Part shown: positions 37,215-48,481 of the stretch, piece by piece
Position numbering within the stretch: the stretch's first letter is position 1
How the letters are laid out: each line of letters begins with the position of its first letter
From: Nemertoderma westbladi
Lineage: Eukaryota > Xenacoelomorpha > Nemertodermatida > Nemertodermatidae
Direction of reading: 5' to 3'
DNA length: 64,000 nucleotides
Assembly: GCA_032718475.1 (NCBI GenBank)
Contig: JAUCBJ010000644.1
Span: 88,234-152,233, forward strand
Notes under the pieces: model-generated
Database searches by the model: none
Seen by the model: only the letters and a program-made list of their open reading frames with translations
What the model was told of the DNA's origin: nothing
Position numbers and translations under genes: made by a program

Positions 37215-40200
37215 TCTACCTCCAACATCCCCCGTCCACGCACTCCATCTACCTCCAACTCCTCCTGTCCACCCACTCCATATACATCTGACATCCCCCG
37301 TCCACCAACTCCATCTACCTCCAACTCCTCCTGCCCACCCACTCCATATACATCTGACATCCCCCGTCCACGCACTCCATCTACCTCTGACATCCCCCGT
37401 CCACCAACTCCATCTACCTCAAAGTCCTCCTGTCCACCCAATCCATCTACCTCTGACATCCCCCGTCCACCCACTCCATCTACCTCCAACTCCTCCTGTC
37501 CACCCACTCCATATACATCTGACATCCCCCGTCCACCAACTCCATCTACCTCCAACTCCTCCTGCCCACCCACTCCATATACATCTGACATCCCCCGTCC
37601 ACGCACTCCATCTACCTCTGACATCCCCCGTCCACCAACTCCATCTACCTCAAACTCCTCCTGCCCACCCATTCCATCTACCTCCAACTCCTCCTGCCCA
37701 CCCATTCCATCTACCTCCTACATCCCTTGTCCACCAACTCCATCTACCTCCAACATCCTTTGTCTATCTACTCCATCTATCTCCAACATCCCATGTCCAC
37801 CCACTCCTTCTATCTCCGCCGACATTACCAGTCCACCCACTCCATCTATCTACCTCCAACATCCCCCGTCCACCCAATCCATCTACCTCCAACACCTCCT
37901 TCCCACCCATTCCATCTACCTCCTACATCCCTTGTCCACCAACTCCATCTACCTCCAATATCCCTTGTCCACCCAATCCATCTACCTCTGACATCCCCTC
38001 TCACCAATTCCATCTACCTCTGACATCCCCCGTCCACCAACTCCATCTACCTCCAAGTCCTCCTGTCCACCCAATCCATATACATCTGACATCCCCCGGC
38101 CACCAACTCCATCTACCTCTGACATCCCCCGTCCATCCACTCCATCTACTTCTGACATCCCCATTCCACCAACTCCATCTACCTTCAAGTCCTCCTGTCC
38201 ACCCACTCCATATACATCTGACATCCCCCGGCCACCAACTCTATCTACCTCTGACATCCCCCGTCCATCCACTCCATCTACTTCTGACATCCCCATTCCA
38301 CCAACTCCATCTACCTTCAAGTCCTCCTGTCCACCCACTCCATATACATCTGACATCCCCTGTCCACCAACTCCATCTACCTCCAACTCCTCCTGTCCAC
38401 CCAATCCGTCTACCTCCAACATCCCCCGTCCACCCACTCCATATACATCTGACATCCCCCGGCCACCAACTCTATCTACCTCTGACATCCCCCGTCCATC
38501 CACTCCATCTACTTCTGACATCCCCATTCCACCAACTCCATCTACCTCCAACTCCTCCTGTCCACCCAATCCGTCTACCTCTGACATCCCCTGTCCACCA
38601 ACTCCATCTACCTCCAAGTCCTCCTGTCCACCCAATCCGTCTACCTCCAACATCCCCCGTCCACCCACTCCATATACATCTGACATCCGCCGTCCACCCA
38701 CTCCATATATTTCTGACATCCCCATTCCACCAACTCCATCTACCTCCAACTCCTCCTATCCTCCCAATCCGTCTACCTCTGACATCCCCCGTCCACCAAC
38801 TCCATCTACCTTCAAGTCCTCCTGTCCACCCACTCCATATACATCTGACATCCCCCGTCCACCAACTCCATCTACCTCCAAGTCCTCCTGTCCATATACA
38901 TCTGACATCCCCCGTCCACCCACTCCATCTACTTCTGACATCCCCATTCCACCAACTCCATCTACCTCCAACTCCTCCTGTCCACCCAATCCGTCTACCT
39001 CTGACATCCCCCGTCCACCAACTCCATCTACCTCCAAGTCCTCCTGTCCACCCACTCCATATACATCTGACATCCCCCGTCCACCAACTCCATCTACCTC
39101 CAAGTCCTCCTGTCCACCCACTCCATATACATCTGACATCCCCCGTCCACCAACTCTATCTACCTCTGACATCCCCTGTCCACGCACTCCATCTACCTCT
39201 GACATCCTCCGTCCACCAACTCCATCTACCTCCAACTCCTCCTGTCCACCCACTCCATATACATCTGACATCCCCCGTCCACGCACTCCATCTACCTCCA
39301 ACTCCTCCTGCCCACCCATTCCATCTACCTCCAACATCCCTTGTCCACCAACTCCATCTACCTCCAACATCCCTTGTCTATCTACTCCATCTACCTCCAA
39401 CATCCCATGTCCACCCACTCCTTCTATCTCCGCCGACATTACCAGTCCACCCACTCCATCTATCTACCTCCAACATCCCCCGTCCACCCAATCCATCTAC
39501 CTCCAACACCTCCTTCCCACCCATTCCATCTACCTCCTACATCCCTTGTCCACCAACTCCATCTACCTCCAATATCCCTTGTCCACCCAATCCATCTACC
39601 TCTGACATCCCCTCTCACCAATTCCATCTACCTCTGACATCCGCCGTCCACCCACTCCATCTACCACCAACTCCTCCTGTCCACCCAATCCATCTACCTC
39701 CATCTCCTCCTGTCCACCCAATCCATCTACCTCTGACATCCCAAGTCCACCCACTCCATCTACCTCCAACATCCCCCGTCCACCCACTCCATATACATCT
39801 GACATCCCCCGTCCACGCACTCCATCTACCTCTGACATCCCCCGGCCACCAACTCCATCTACCTTCAAGTCCTCCTGTCCACCCACTCCATATACATCTG
39901 ACATCCCCCGGCCACCAACTCTTTCTACCTCTGACTGCTTGGTTCCCCCAAGCTTGACACTAGAACAAAATCGCCTCCGCTTTGCAGGACATTGCTTTCG
40001 CCGTGAGGACCAGCCATTGCATAATCTTGTACTTTGGCAGCCCCATGGAGTGTATAAGCATGGTGGACAGCCCATGACTTTCTTGAGACGCATCTTAGAG
40101 GACACTGGCCTTAAAGATGCGGATGATCTAGCAAATGTCATGGGTGATAGGGAGTTGTGGCGGTGCAATTTTGTTGACAAGCCGGCACAGCATTCTTAAA

Positions 40201-40720
40201 AATGCAGCTGCAATGCAGCATGCCGATCCTAGTAGTAGTAGTAGTAGAAATCCCCCGTCCACCCACTCCATCTACCTCTGACATTCCCCGTCCACCAACT
40301 CCATCTACCTCCAACTCCTCCTGTCCACCCACTCCATCTACCTCTGACATCCCCCGTCCACCAACTCCATCTACCTCCAACTCCTCCTGTCCACCCACTC
40401 CATATACATCTGACATCCCCCGTCCACCAACTCTATCTACCTCTGACATCCTCCTGTCCACCAACTCTATCTCCTCTGACATTCCCCGTCCACCAACTCC
40501 ATCTACCTCCAACTCCTCCTGTCCACCCACTCCATCTACCTCTGACATCCCCCGTCCACCAACTCCATCTACCTCCAAGTCCTCCTGTCCACCCACTCCA
40601 TATACATCTGACATCCCCCGTCCACCAACTCCATCTACCTCCAACTCCTCCTGTCCACCCACTCCATATACATCTGACATCCCCCGTCCACCAACTCCAT
40701 CTACCTCCAACTCCTCCTGT
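37215..40720. repeat. Large duplicated block B of the minisatellite, copy 2
   Basis: Second copy of the block at about 32250-35750, containing the second copy of the LINE fragment. Monomer order and most bases agree; it diverges from copy 1 at about 40650-40720. After this point the array becomes more irregular, with CACCCCATC variants and shortened units. Confidence 0.85.
39939..40247 (+). mobile_element. LINE 3' fragment in the minisatellite, copy 2
   Basis: Exact positional partner of the fragment at 34971-35279, displaced by 4,968 bp and, as far as I can compare by eye, identical in sequence, tail and flanking monomers. It was therefore duplicated with the surrounding array and does not represent a second retrotransposition. 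The residual frame ends at the stop codon finishing at 40199. Confidence 0.95.
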
Positions 40721-41972
40721 CCACCCACCCCATCTACCTCTGACATCCCCGTCCACCAACTCCATCTACGTCTGACATCCCCCGTCCACCCACTCCATCT
40801 ACCTCTGACATCCCCCGTCCACCAACTCTATCTACCTCCAACTCCCCCGTCCACCCACTCTATCTACCTCTGACATCCTCCTGTCCACCAACTCTATCTC
40901 CTCTGACATTCCCCGTCCACCCACTCCATCTACCTCTGACATCCCCCGTCCACCCACTCCATCTACGTCTGACATCCCCCGTCCACCAACTCCATCTACC
41001 TCCAACTCCTCCTGTCCACCCACCCCATCTACCTCTGACATCCCCGTCCACCAACTCCATCTACGTCTGACATCCCCCGTCCACCAACTCCATCTACCTC
41101 CAACTCCTCCTGTCCACCCACCCCATCTACATCTGACATCCCCCGTCCACCAACTCCATCTACCTCCAACTCCTCCTGTCCACCCACCCCATCTACCTCT
41201 GACATCCCCGTCCACCAACTCCATCTACGTCTGACATCCCCCGTCCACCAACTCCATCTACCTCCAACTCCTCCTGTCCACCCACCCCATCTACCTCTGA
41301 CATCCCCGTCCACCAACTCCATCTACGTCTGACATCCCCCGTCCACCAACTCCATCTACCTCCAACTCCTCCTGTCCACCCACCCCATCTACATCTGACA
41401 TCCCCCGTCCACCCACTCCATCTACCTCTGACATCCTCCCGTCCACCCACTCCATCTACCTCTGACATCCCCCGTCCACCCACTCTCCATCTACCTCTGA
41501 CATCCCCCGTCCACCAACTCTATCTACCTCCAACTCCTCATGTCCACCCACTCCATCTACCTCTGACATGCCCCGTCCACCCACTCCATCTACCTCTGAC
41601 ATCCTCCAGTCCACCCACTCCATCTACCTCTGACATCCTCCCGTCCACCCACTCCATCTACCTCTGACATCCCCCGTCCACCCACTCTCCATCTACCTCT
41701 GACATCCCCCGTCCACCAACTCTATCTACCTCCAACTCCTCATGTCCACCCACTCCATCGACCTCTGACATCCCCCGTCCACCCACTCCATCTACCTCTG
41801 ACATCCTCCCGTCCACCCACTCCATCTACATCCCCATCCACCAACTCCATCTACCTCCGAAATCCCCTGTCCACCCACTCTATCTACCTCCGACATCCCC
41901 TGTCCATCCACTACATCTACCTCCAGTTCCCCTGTCCATCTACCTCCAGTTCCCCTGTCCATCTACTCCATC

Positions 41973-42650
41973 TACCTCCAAGCTAACCTGGCCCATCACC
42001 ATTTCCGGTTAACAACTCCGTGTTCATTCTCATAGTCGCCCTGTTTCTCTTAGTCGTCATGTTTGAATGTGCTATTATGGTGGTTAATTTCTCTTTGTAC
42101 CTCTATATTAGTCCTACTCCTTAGGAATGTTCCAGAACATTATTTAATATCCAATCACGTATTAATATACGAGTTTGCAAAACACCTTATCATTATACTC
42201 TCTGGTCAGAACACCCTATATGCAATTGAAATATACCCTATGTCGAGACCCTAACACACTGTAATATAGTAGAACACCCACTCGTTGAGATAGGGTGTTC
42301 TGCCACAAGATATGGTATATTGTTCCATAAAAGGCTACATAAAAAATAAGGGTCTCGTCAGTTATAAAAATAAAGATACGGACAACTCCAAGAGAAAGAG
42401 CATCCCCGATTTGCCCAGAATCGATCAAAACCTCAAAATCGAAAAATTTGAGATACGGTGTTCTACCTTCTCACGGCAGTTTTACTGCATGAGTGTCGCT
42501 TAAATCCGACGTAAGGTTGTACAAATTTCTCACTGTTTGTGTCCCCTAAAAAGGGGGGGGGGGGGGGGGGGGGTAATATTGACACAGAGGGGATTCTATA
42601 TAGGGTATTATATACGATATTTTACTTACACATTAGCGAAATAACGGAAA
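41973..42650. other. Non-coding right flank of the minisatellite
   Basis: Unique sequence with no credible exon. It carries AGAACACCCTAT and ATAGGGTGTTCT in opposite orientations at about 42208-42302, and a 21-base G tract at 42553-42573. Small open frames here (for example near 42063-42254) are chance. Confidence 0.4.
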
Positions 42651-44390
42651 CATATGGGTCAATGCCAACCATATTGACCTATGTCCCGTACGTGATTTTT
42701 GAAATTTGTTGAATTTTGAAATTAACTTTGAGAATTTGTCATAGTGATGGTTAGAAAGAGCGATAATTTCTGTTCTGCATATGAAACCAGAAAGTGCCCC
42801 AAAAACTTCTTGGCCGTTATTGAGAGAAACGTTCCGGAATGCAAAAGTTGAGAAAAACTTTTTGTCACGTATGGGAAATTTATAAACATTTTTTTCGTAC
42901 TTACTACTTTTTCGTACTACCATATTCTTGAAAATTTGAAGTAACAGTCGTTTAATGGTGGTATTGAGGTGTCCGGCAAGAGATATCAGATAGAAGTTTT
43001 CTGGTGAGAAAAAATTTAAAAATTCTGACACTAAAAATAAATATTTTATAGAGTGACAACACAAAGTTTCACTTTCTGGGAAACTTTGCCGTGAAAAGTG
43101 GAACTAATTGTTTTTTTTCCTGTTAAAATGTGATACACAAAACTGTTACATATGGTCATCTGAAAACCGTTATTTTATATCAAAAAATTAATTTGAAAAT
43201 GTAAATAGACAGTTTTTTTATGTCATGTATGGGACATATTGATATGGTATAGGAAGGAATTTACATGGAAACGATTATTATAAATTTTGACATTTATTTT
43301 CCAATTAAAAACAAATCATAAAATTCCTCAAACAACTCCTCCGTACTAGAATTTAAGTCCAGTTTATGGTCCTTCCCACTGCCACTCCTGTTCCATTCCC
43401 TACTTCCATCCCACTCTCAACTAATGTCCCAATCTCAACACCCTTTCCAAAAATAGTTAATTTGGTCATAAATTAATTTGGTCTGTTGTCAATTAAGGGG
43501 AAGGAGCAGGTTACAGTTTATCTGTGACTGGTATGCCCCCAACCATTAATTAAATGTAAGTAATTCGTTGTTTAGACCATGATTAACTTCTGCCCCCAAC
43601 ACAATGTGAAGTATGGGACATCCGGTCACGTTATGGGACAAGGTAGTTTTTTCAACCTGGCCAAATAAATGTCTACGTAGCAGTCTCACTGATACAACCC
43701 ATACCGGTACATGGCAAAACTATCTGAGAAATGGATGTGATAATCTAAATCTTTATGAGTTCGCGTTTTCTGATAAAAAAAAAACCTCCGTTAAGTATGG
43801 GACACTTTTTTGGACCATTTTGGAGAAGCTCACGGAATATATTATTCATATGAACTGCTAAACCACCAAAAATTGCCAATCTAACTGATTCATATGGAGG
43901 AATATTAGTGGGAGTGTTAACACATCGGGTTAATGGCCCATATTTGACAATTTATATGCCATTAAATTAATCATTTACCGAGTGTCACGTATGTGACAGA
44001 AAATCGGACCACGTTAATAGTTTTTTTGTATTTCTGCTATCTCCAATTTACTACGAAGCTACGTTTATTTGTTCACAGGAATTATACTCAGCAGGGATAT
44101 TAATCGTTTGGCACCTGAATTGTACAATATTAATGTCCAAAATGAGCCCGTAATCACAATAAAAAATTTGAATAATGTCCCGTAAGAGACGATTTTTTTT
44201 TAATTCGTTGTAGCTTTTTCTATACCAAACTGTGGTTGGAGTGTATCACAGCAGGAGGGGACCGATTATTGTGTATTCGGCGATCTAATTATCAAAGCCA
44301 TTCGACAAATCATTTTCGAATGATTTACATTTTTGTATATTTTTGTCCGGTACGTAACTTGGTAATGTATGGTTGGCATTGACCCATATG
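42651..44390. mobile_element. Candidate non-autonomous DNA transposon with 23-bp terminal inverted repeats
   Basis: The left end (42651-42673) begins CATATGGGTCAATGCCAACC. The right end (44368-44390) is its perfect 23-base reverse complement. If the repeat proper starts at TGGGTCAATGCC, the outside bases read CATA on the left and TATG on the right, which would fit a TA target duplication as made by Tc1/mariner-like elements. The 1.74-kb interior has no transposase frame. It does carry at least nine copies of a quasi-palindrome related to TGTCACGTATGTGACA in both orientations. Size, ends and interior fit a non-autonomous element. Whether it belongs to a described family cannot be judged here. 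Confidence 0.7.
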
Positions 44391-45114
44391 AATTCACTTT
44401 AAACCCAGGTTATAGATGGGCTGAATCTAACCAAAACAATAAACGAAATAGTTTCTGTTCAAGTTATATAAGCACTATAAAACTTTTGATAAATTTCTTC
44501 ATATAAAAAAATTGCGACCTAAAGTGAACAAAGTAGGCTAGACAACCATTTACAACTAATGGAAGGGTGAATAAACAGGAAGATAAAATATTCATAAAAT
44601 TAACCGAAGTACACACAACATCTTCTGTCTACAGATTAAAAGATCCACTAATGCAACAAGCAACCGTCACTACACCGCTTGCCACTTTGAGGCGGACATA
44701 ACATTAGCCAACAATCTTATGACAACTAATCAAACAAATGCGAGGAGATTAAATGGTGGAGAAGGTTAGTTGTTTCTAATTAATATTAAACGTACTTATT
44801 GGCCTACCTGAGAAGGATAATATTTATTTGTATTATACCCCTAGGCCTACTGTATATTAGTGTTTAAACGGGATCAAACTTTTCGGCATTTTCGGGACCG
44901 GGATTATCACTCTCGATATCCCGTTTTTCAAGAGATACAACAAACGTTTTTTTTTCCTATAATAAACAATAGTTATCCTGCTGTCTTGAGACTCAAGAAG
45001 CACAGTATTCCTATACTTAATTCCACGTAATTAAATAAATAAATAGTAACCCTAAGTTAGAATAAAGTAAACATACTAATTAATAGCACTAAATTAATAG
45101 ATTTCATGAATTAA
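44391..45114. other. 3' flank of AP5Z1 with one dispersed-repeat copy
   Basis: AT-rich DNA between the inverted-repeat element and AP5Z1. It contains one copy of the AACCAAAACAATAAACGA dispersed word (44429-44446). On the minus strand a possible polyadenylation signal, AATAAA, lies at 44823-44828, about 290 bp after the AP5Z1 stop. No other gene is seen. Confidence 0.4.
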
Positions 45115-47106
45115 TTAATTACTGCAATCCACATTGGCTTGGTGTAGCGACGAGAATGCGTGCAATGCAAAACCCTTCGCAGTGGTGTCGCTGGTATCAT
45201 AATCACTACACGAGTTAAACATCATTTCGGAAAGGCCGGTATCCTGTAATAGGGTGGCGAGTTCACAGAGGCGAGATGCAACATCGGGCTTACAATGGAA
45301 CTCACAGGAGTCGATATGTCGAGCGAGTTTGGCGAGACAGTGACGGGCGGGAGGGATGAGTGGAAGGTTACGAGCTGAGAGTTTAGCAAGACATGATGCC
45401 GCCACGGAAACTAACCGCGGGTAGGATGCGCTTAGACCCTTCGAGAAAACTATCTCATTAATCAGACACTCGATTACATCAAAGTACTGCTTGCAAAAAT
45501 AACTGGATGCATAGCGACCGATACAAATAATTAGGTTGGAATGGAATAATTCGCCGGATATTTCAAGGTTTCGTGTCACTGATAAGAATTCGATAATTTC
45601 TTCACTGTAGGAGTTTATTGAAGCAGGTTCACGTTGGATAAGATCCGGAAGACGTGAAGCGATTGTGTTTATTATCGATTTACGGTGATCCCCGGTCTCA
45701 TAAAGAAGTATAACTCGTTCAAGAATATCGGGAATTAGTCGTGTGGATACATTGGGAGTGGCGTAGTCCAGTAAGACAGAGAAGAATGATTGAATAAGGG
45801 GGTTAACGAGAGAAGAAGTCGCGTTGACTCGAGGAAGTCGGAGCAATGGAATTAGCAGTTCATGGACGCGAGAGAGTTTACTGATTGTATCACCATGACC
45901 ACTGCGTTGCCTTGCGATATACGCAAACAGAGGCACATTTAAGGGGTTCACAAACATCTCAATCAGATTGGTTGGGAGGAAGTGACCTTGGAAGAGGAGT
46001 CGAGAATCCAACTGGCAGACAATTTGCCGTTTCATAAGAAGAACGGCGGTGAGGCACGGTAGGTCAAGAATGGTGTGGAATACTTCAGGAGTTGTTTTGG
46101 GATTCATAAAGACAGGAATCAGTTGGGTTCGGAAATCTTCCTCCAATTGGTCGGGGTTCCAGGCCAATAGTTTCATCAAATTGGGGAAATACGATGCAAA
46201 GAATCCATTGGAAGAGAGCAGTTCCAAATGGGCCAAACAGAAGCGTACAAGGTCAAAAGAGAATTGTGAGTCATGAAAATGTTCCTCAATAAATGGGCGA
46301 CTGCCAAGGAGATTTTCCAGGAGTGAGTGATAGGAGCTGAGATCGCAATGATGGAGCAGGTATGAGAGGCAAGAGAGATGGACATCAATGTGGAGGGGAT
46401 TGGTACTTCGTGTCAATGTGCGTCGCACAGAAGGCAGCAGTTTGTCGATGTAGTCAGGATGCAGAGTGCAAACAGAATTGAGGACATGTATTACTTCAGA
46501 CACCACAGCTTGTTGCAATGAAAGGTCTGATGGTTTCGAAACTCGTTCACCTTGTGATAACAAGCGCAGAGAATAGTCTACCAGTGTCTCTAGGAATAGG
46601 TCTAAAACTGTTTCTATTGATGTGTCGCACCCATCTACACCTACAGGCGATGTGTCTTCTTCTGTATATTCAGACGGTTCTTCATTATCTTCTGTTTTGC
46701 AGCCTAATGTGGTAGATTTGATGCGGCTCATTCCATGACCAGGGTATGACATGGAATCTTTAGTGATATTATAGGATTCTAACCTAGAAACCCATCGCCT
46801 AATAGAAGAGAATAAAGCAATATGGAAACTTTGCGCTTTGGTGTAATTTTTTGATATATTGAGTACTGTGAAGAACCCCTGGGCAGGAGATCCATCAATT
46901 TCTTGAACTTGCTTTGAGGATGCAGATAGAAATTTACGGGGTGTCAATGTAAGACTTTCTATGCACGATGATGTTTTCAACCAGTTGTGTATTGTAGTGG
47001 TTAATATTTGGAAACTCTGCCTTGTGATCTTGGGGTTATCTAACATTTTCATTAAATCGGCCAGTTGGTATATAGGGATGGTACCAGTATCAACAGACTG
47101 AGCCAT
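45115..47106 (-). CDS. AP5Z1: AP-5 complex subunit zeta-1, large 3' exon
   Basis: The 663-codon frame matches the C-terminal three quarters of AP5Z1 (KIAA0415/SPG48), the zeta subunit of the AP-5 adaptor. AP-5 acts with spatacsin and spastizin on late endosomes and lysosomes. Recognisable family blocks, in order, are EIDGSPAQGFFTVL near residue 70, SYFPNLMKLLAWNP near 310, LDLPCLTAVLL near 350, LIQSFFSVLLDYA near 435, and a C-terminal alpha-helical repeat region. Human AP5Z1 is about 800 residues. About 150 N-terminal residues have no counterpart here, so upstream exons are expected. A likely acceptor is the CAG inside the fourth to second codons (GGCTCAG|TCTG), which would make the apparent start MAQ intronic. 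No stop or frameshift interrupts the frame. A 2-kb exon is long for this gene. A 5'-truncated retrocopy is possible, but no poly(A) tract follows the stop. Confidence 0.88.
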   Translation of the reverse strand: MAQSVDTGTIPIYQLADLMKMLDNPKITRQSFQILTTTIHNWLKTSSCIESLTLTPRKFLSASSKQVQEIDGSPAQGFFTVLNISKNYTKAQSFHIALFSSIRRWVSRLESYNITKDSMSYPGHGMSRIKSTTLGCKTEDNEEPSEYTEEDTSPVGVDGCDTSIETVLDLFLETLVDYSLRLLSQGERVSKPSDLSLQQAVVSEVIHVLNSVCTLHPDYIDKLLPSVRRTLTRSTNPLHIDVHLSCLSYLLHHCDLSSYHSLLENLLGSRPFIEEHFHDSQFSFDLVRFCLAHLELLSSNGFFASYFPNLMKLLAWNPDQLEEDFRTQLIPVFMNPKTTPEVFHTILDLPCLTAVLLMKRQIVCQLDSRLLFQGHFLPTNLIEMFVNPLNVPLFAYIARQRSGHGDTISKLSRVHELLIPLLRLPRVNATSSLVNPLIQSFFSVLLDYATPNVSTRLIPDILERVILLYETGDHRKSIINTIASRLPDLIQREPASINSYSEEIIEFLSVTRNLEISGELFHSNLIICIGRYASSYFCKQYFDVIECLINEIVFSKGLSASYPRLVSVAASCLAKLSARNLPLIPPARHCLAKLARHIDSCEFHCKPDVASRLCELATLLQDTGLSEMMFNSCSDYDTSDTTAKGFALHAFSSLHQANVDCSN

Positions 47107-47747
47107 TATCAGATTATTATATCCAATAAATATTAATAAATAGGTATTAAAGAAGTATTCTACATCTACAGTAGATACAAAAATAAAGATTATGTCTCAC
47201 CCTGTACAGTGTACATACACATTAAGACAGTAGAGTAAGACGTCGGGAAGATAAACTTGGGGTCTATGACTCGACTCATCTTTCATGGGATCTCATCCAA
47301 TTTATTTTGTATTGCATATTATCGAAAAAAATAGGGGGGTCTTAAAAAATATTCTGGGATGATTGCAGGTGCAGTTAAACGTTTTACACCAAAATCATTT
47401 TCAATTATTCTCAGTTAATTAAAACTATCATAACACGAACAGACGAAAAATAAAAGAGCTAGGCCCTATTGCTAAGCCATTTCCAGATTTCAAATCTCCT
47501 TTAAAATTCAAATTATATCATAATCAAATCATACATAATTTCAAGTTAAACAATCGTATCAGCATTATATTCAAGTTTAAACATATTTTACGAAATGTAA
47601 TATAAAATAAATCAATGTCAATATAAGAAACACAATATTATATAGCCCACCACCTAAACTGTAAATACTATAAAAATACATTGCTTGAAGCGCTGCACTG
47701 TTGCCTAGCAACTGGGGACAATACAATTTAAAAAAAAAGCAGGTAAC
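47107..47747. other. Non-coding, presumed AP5Z1 intron
   Basis: AT-rich sequence upstream of the AP5Z1 exon on the minus strand. I looked for the missing N-terminal AP5Z1 exons here and did not find a convincing one. No repeat of note is present. Confidence 0.4.
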
Positions 47748-48481
47748 CTAAGGCAACCCAGCACCATCCTCCAGGCCAAGGCAGCTCCTCCAACTCATCC
47801 GCGACCCCCTAATACAGTGAGAGGCCCCACGGATCAGAGGGAACTGAATCCGGGTGCGCACCCACCCCATCACTACACTGTATGGTTTCCCCCAGGAACT
47901 ATGGAGCTTTTCCGCGATTATGCGGAGTAGCTTGTTGGCCTGGGGGGCCAGCACACAGTCGCAGGACGCAAAAAACGGGGAGAAGTCCGCTCGTCGAGCG
48001 GTTACGGCTTCCGCGTAGAGGAGCTTCTTGTCCTCTTCGGCGGACTCGAGTATGGAGTTCGGCGAGCGGTTGGCATAAGACCCGGCGTCAAGGTTGATGA
48101 CCTTCATGTCAAACAACGCCTGGGTCTGCCTGTTGAACGCCCCCCGGACCCCAAGTCGCACCGAAGACCTGCGCCCCCATCGACCCCCTGCTGCTCACGG
48201 ACAACGGGTTCATTGACCACGTTCTGGGGCCCGAATGCCAACACCGCGAGGTCCCCAACGACATCCCACAACTCGTTGTGCCTCTGGATGACGAGGCCGC
48301 CCTTCTTACAATTAAGACCGTGGTTGAGGTCGAAGGCGGCCCCGCACCCATCGCACCAGCTCGGTACAGCAACCAATGGACGACCATACCTGATGGACAG
48401 GGCATCCCTAAACTCTCGAGGAGAGAGGTCGAGTTGGTGTTCCGATAGCGGGAGTGCATAATATGGGTGGTCATTGGTCAT
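47748..48481 (-). pseudogene. Retroelement pol C-terminal fragment, frameshifted
   Basis: Two overlapping minus-strand frames (48104-48481, then 47748-48161) together cover about 240 codons of a protein common in invertebrate retroelement polyproteins downstream of the reverse transcriptase. The first carries WCDGCGAAFDLNHGLNCKKG followed by RHNELWDVVGDLA, a Cys/His cluster. The second carries LGVRGAFN, ALFDMKVINLDAGSY, KLLYAEAVTARRADFSPF, VMGWVRTRIQFPLIR and CIRGSR. The frame changes between about 48104 and 48161. It is GC-rich compared with its flanks, which suggests a relatively young insertion. The element class is uncertain. The segment is recognised from memory of family patterns, and the copy is non-functional. 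Confidence 0.75.

Larger units (their letters stand above)
21862..41972. repeat. Giant 33-bp minisatellite with higher-order structure
   Basis: About 20 kb of head-to-tail 33-bp monomers, roughly 600 copies. Main variants share CCATCTACCTC or CCATATACATC at the start, TGACATCCCCCGTCCAC or CAACTCCTCCTGTCCAC in the middle, and CAACT, CCACT, GCACT or CCAAT at the end. Variants commonly alternate in threes (99 bp). The plus strand is C-rich and very poor in G. Because 33 is a multiple of 3 and typical monomers lack stops in most frames, very long chance frames arise on both strands. Examples are 1,320 codons at 30675-34637 (plus) and 987 codons at 29779-32742 (minus), repeating an 11-residue unit such as MSEVDGVGGRG. 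Single-base losses (near 24750, 26168, 28080, 29760) shift these frames. The array is interrupted twice by the same LINE fragment. Confidence 0.97.

Noticed and set aside
42633-43064. 143-codon minus frame inside the inverted-repeat element as a transposase
   Set aside because: It has no DDE/D or other catalytic pattern and its composition follows the AT-rich background.
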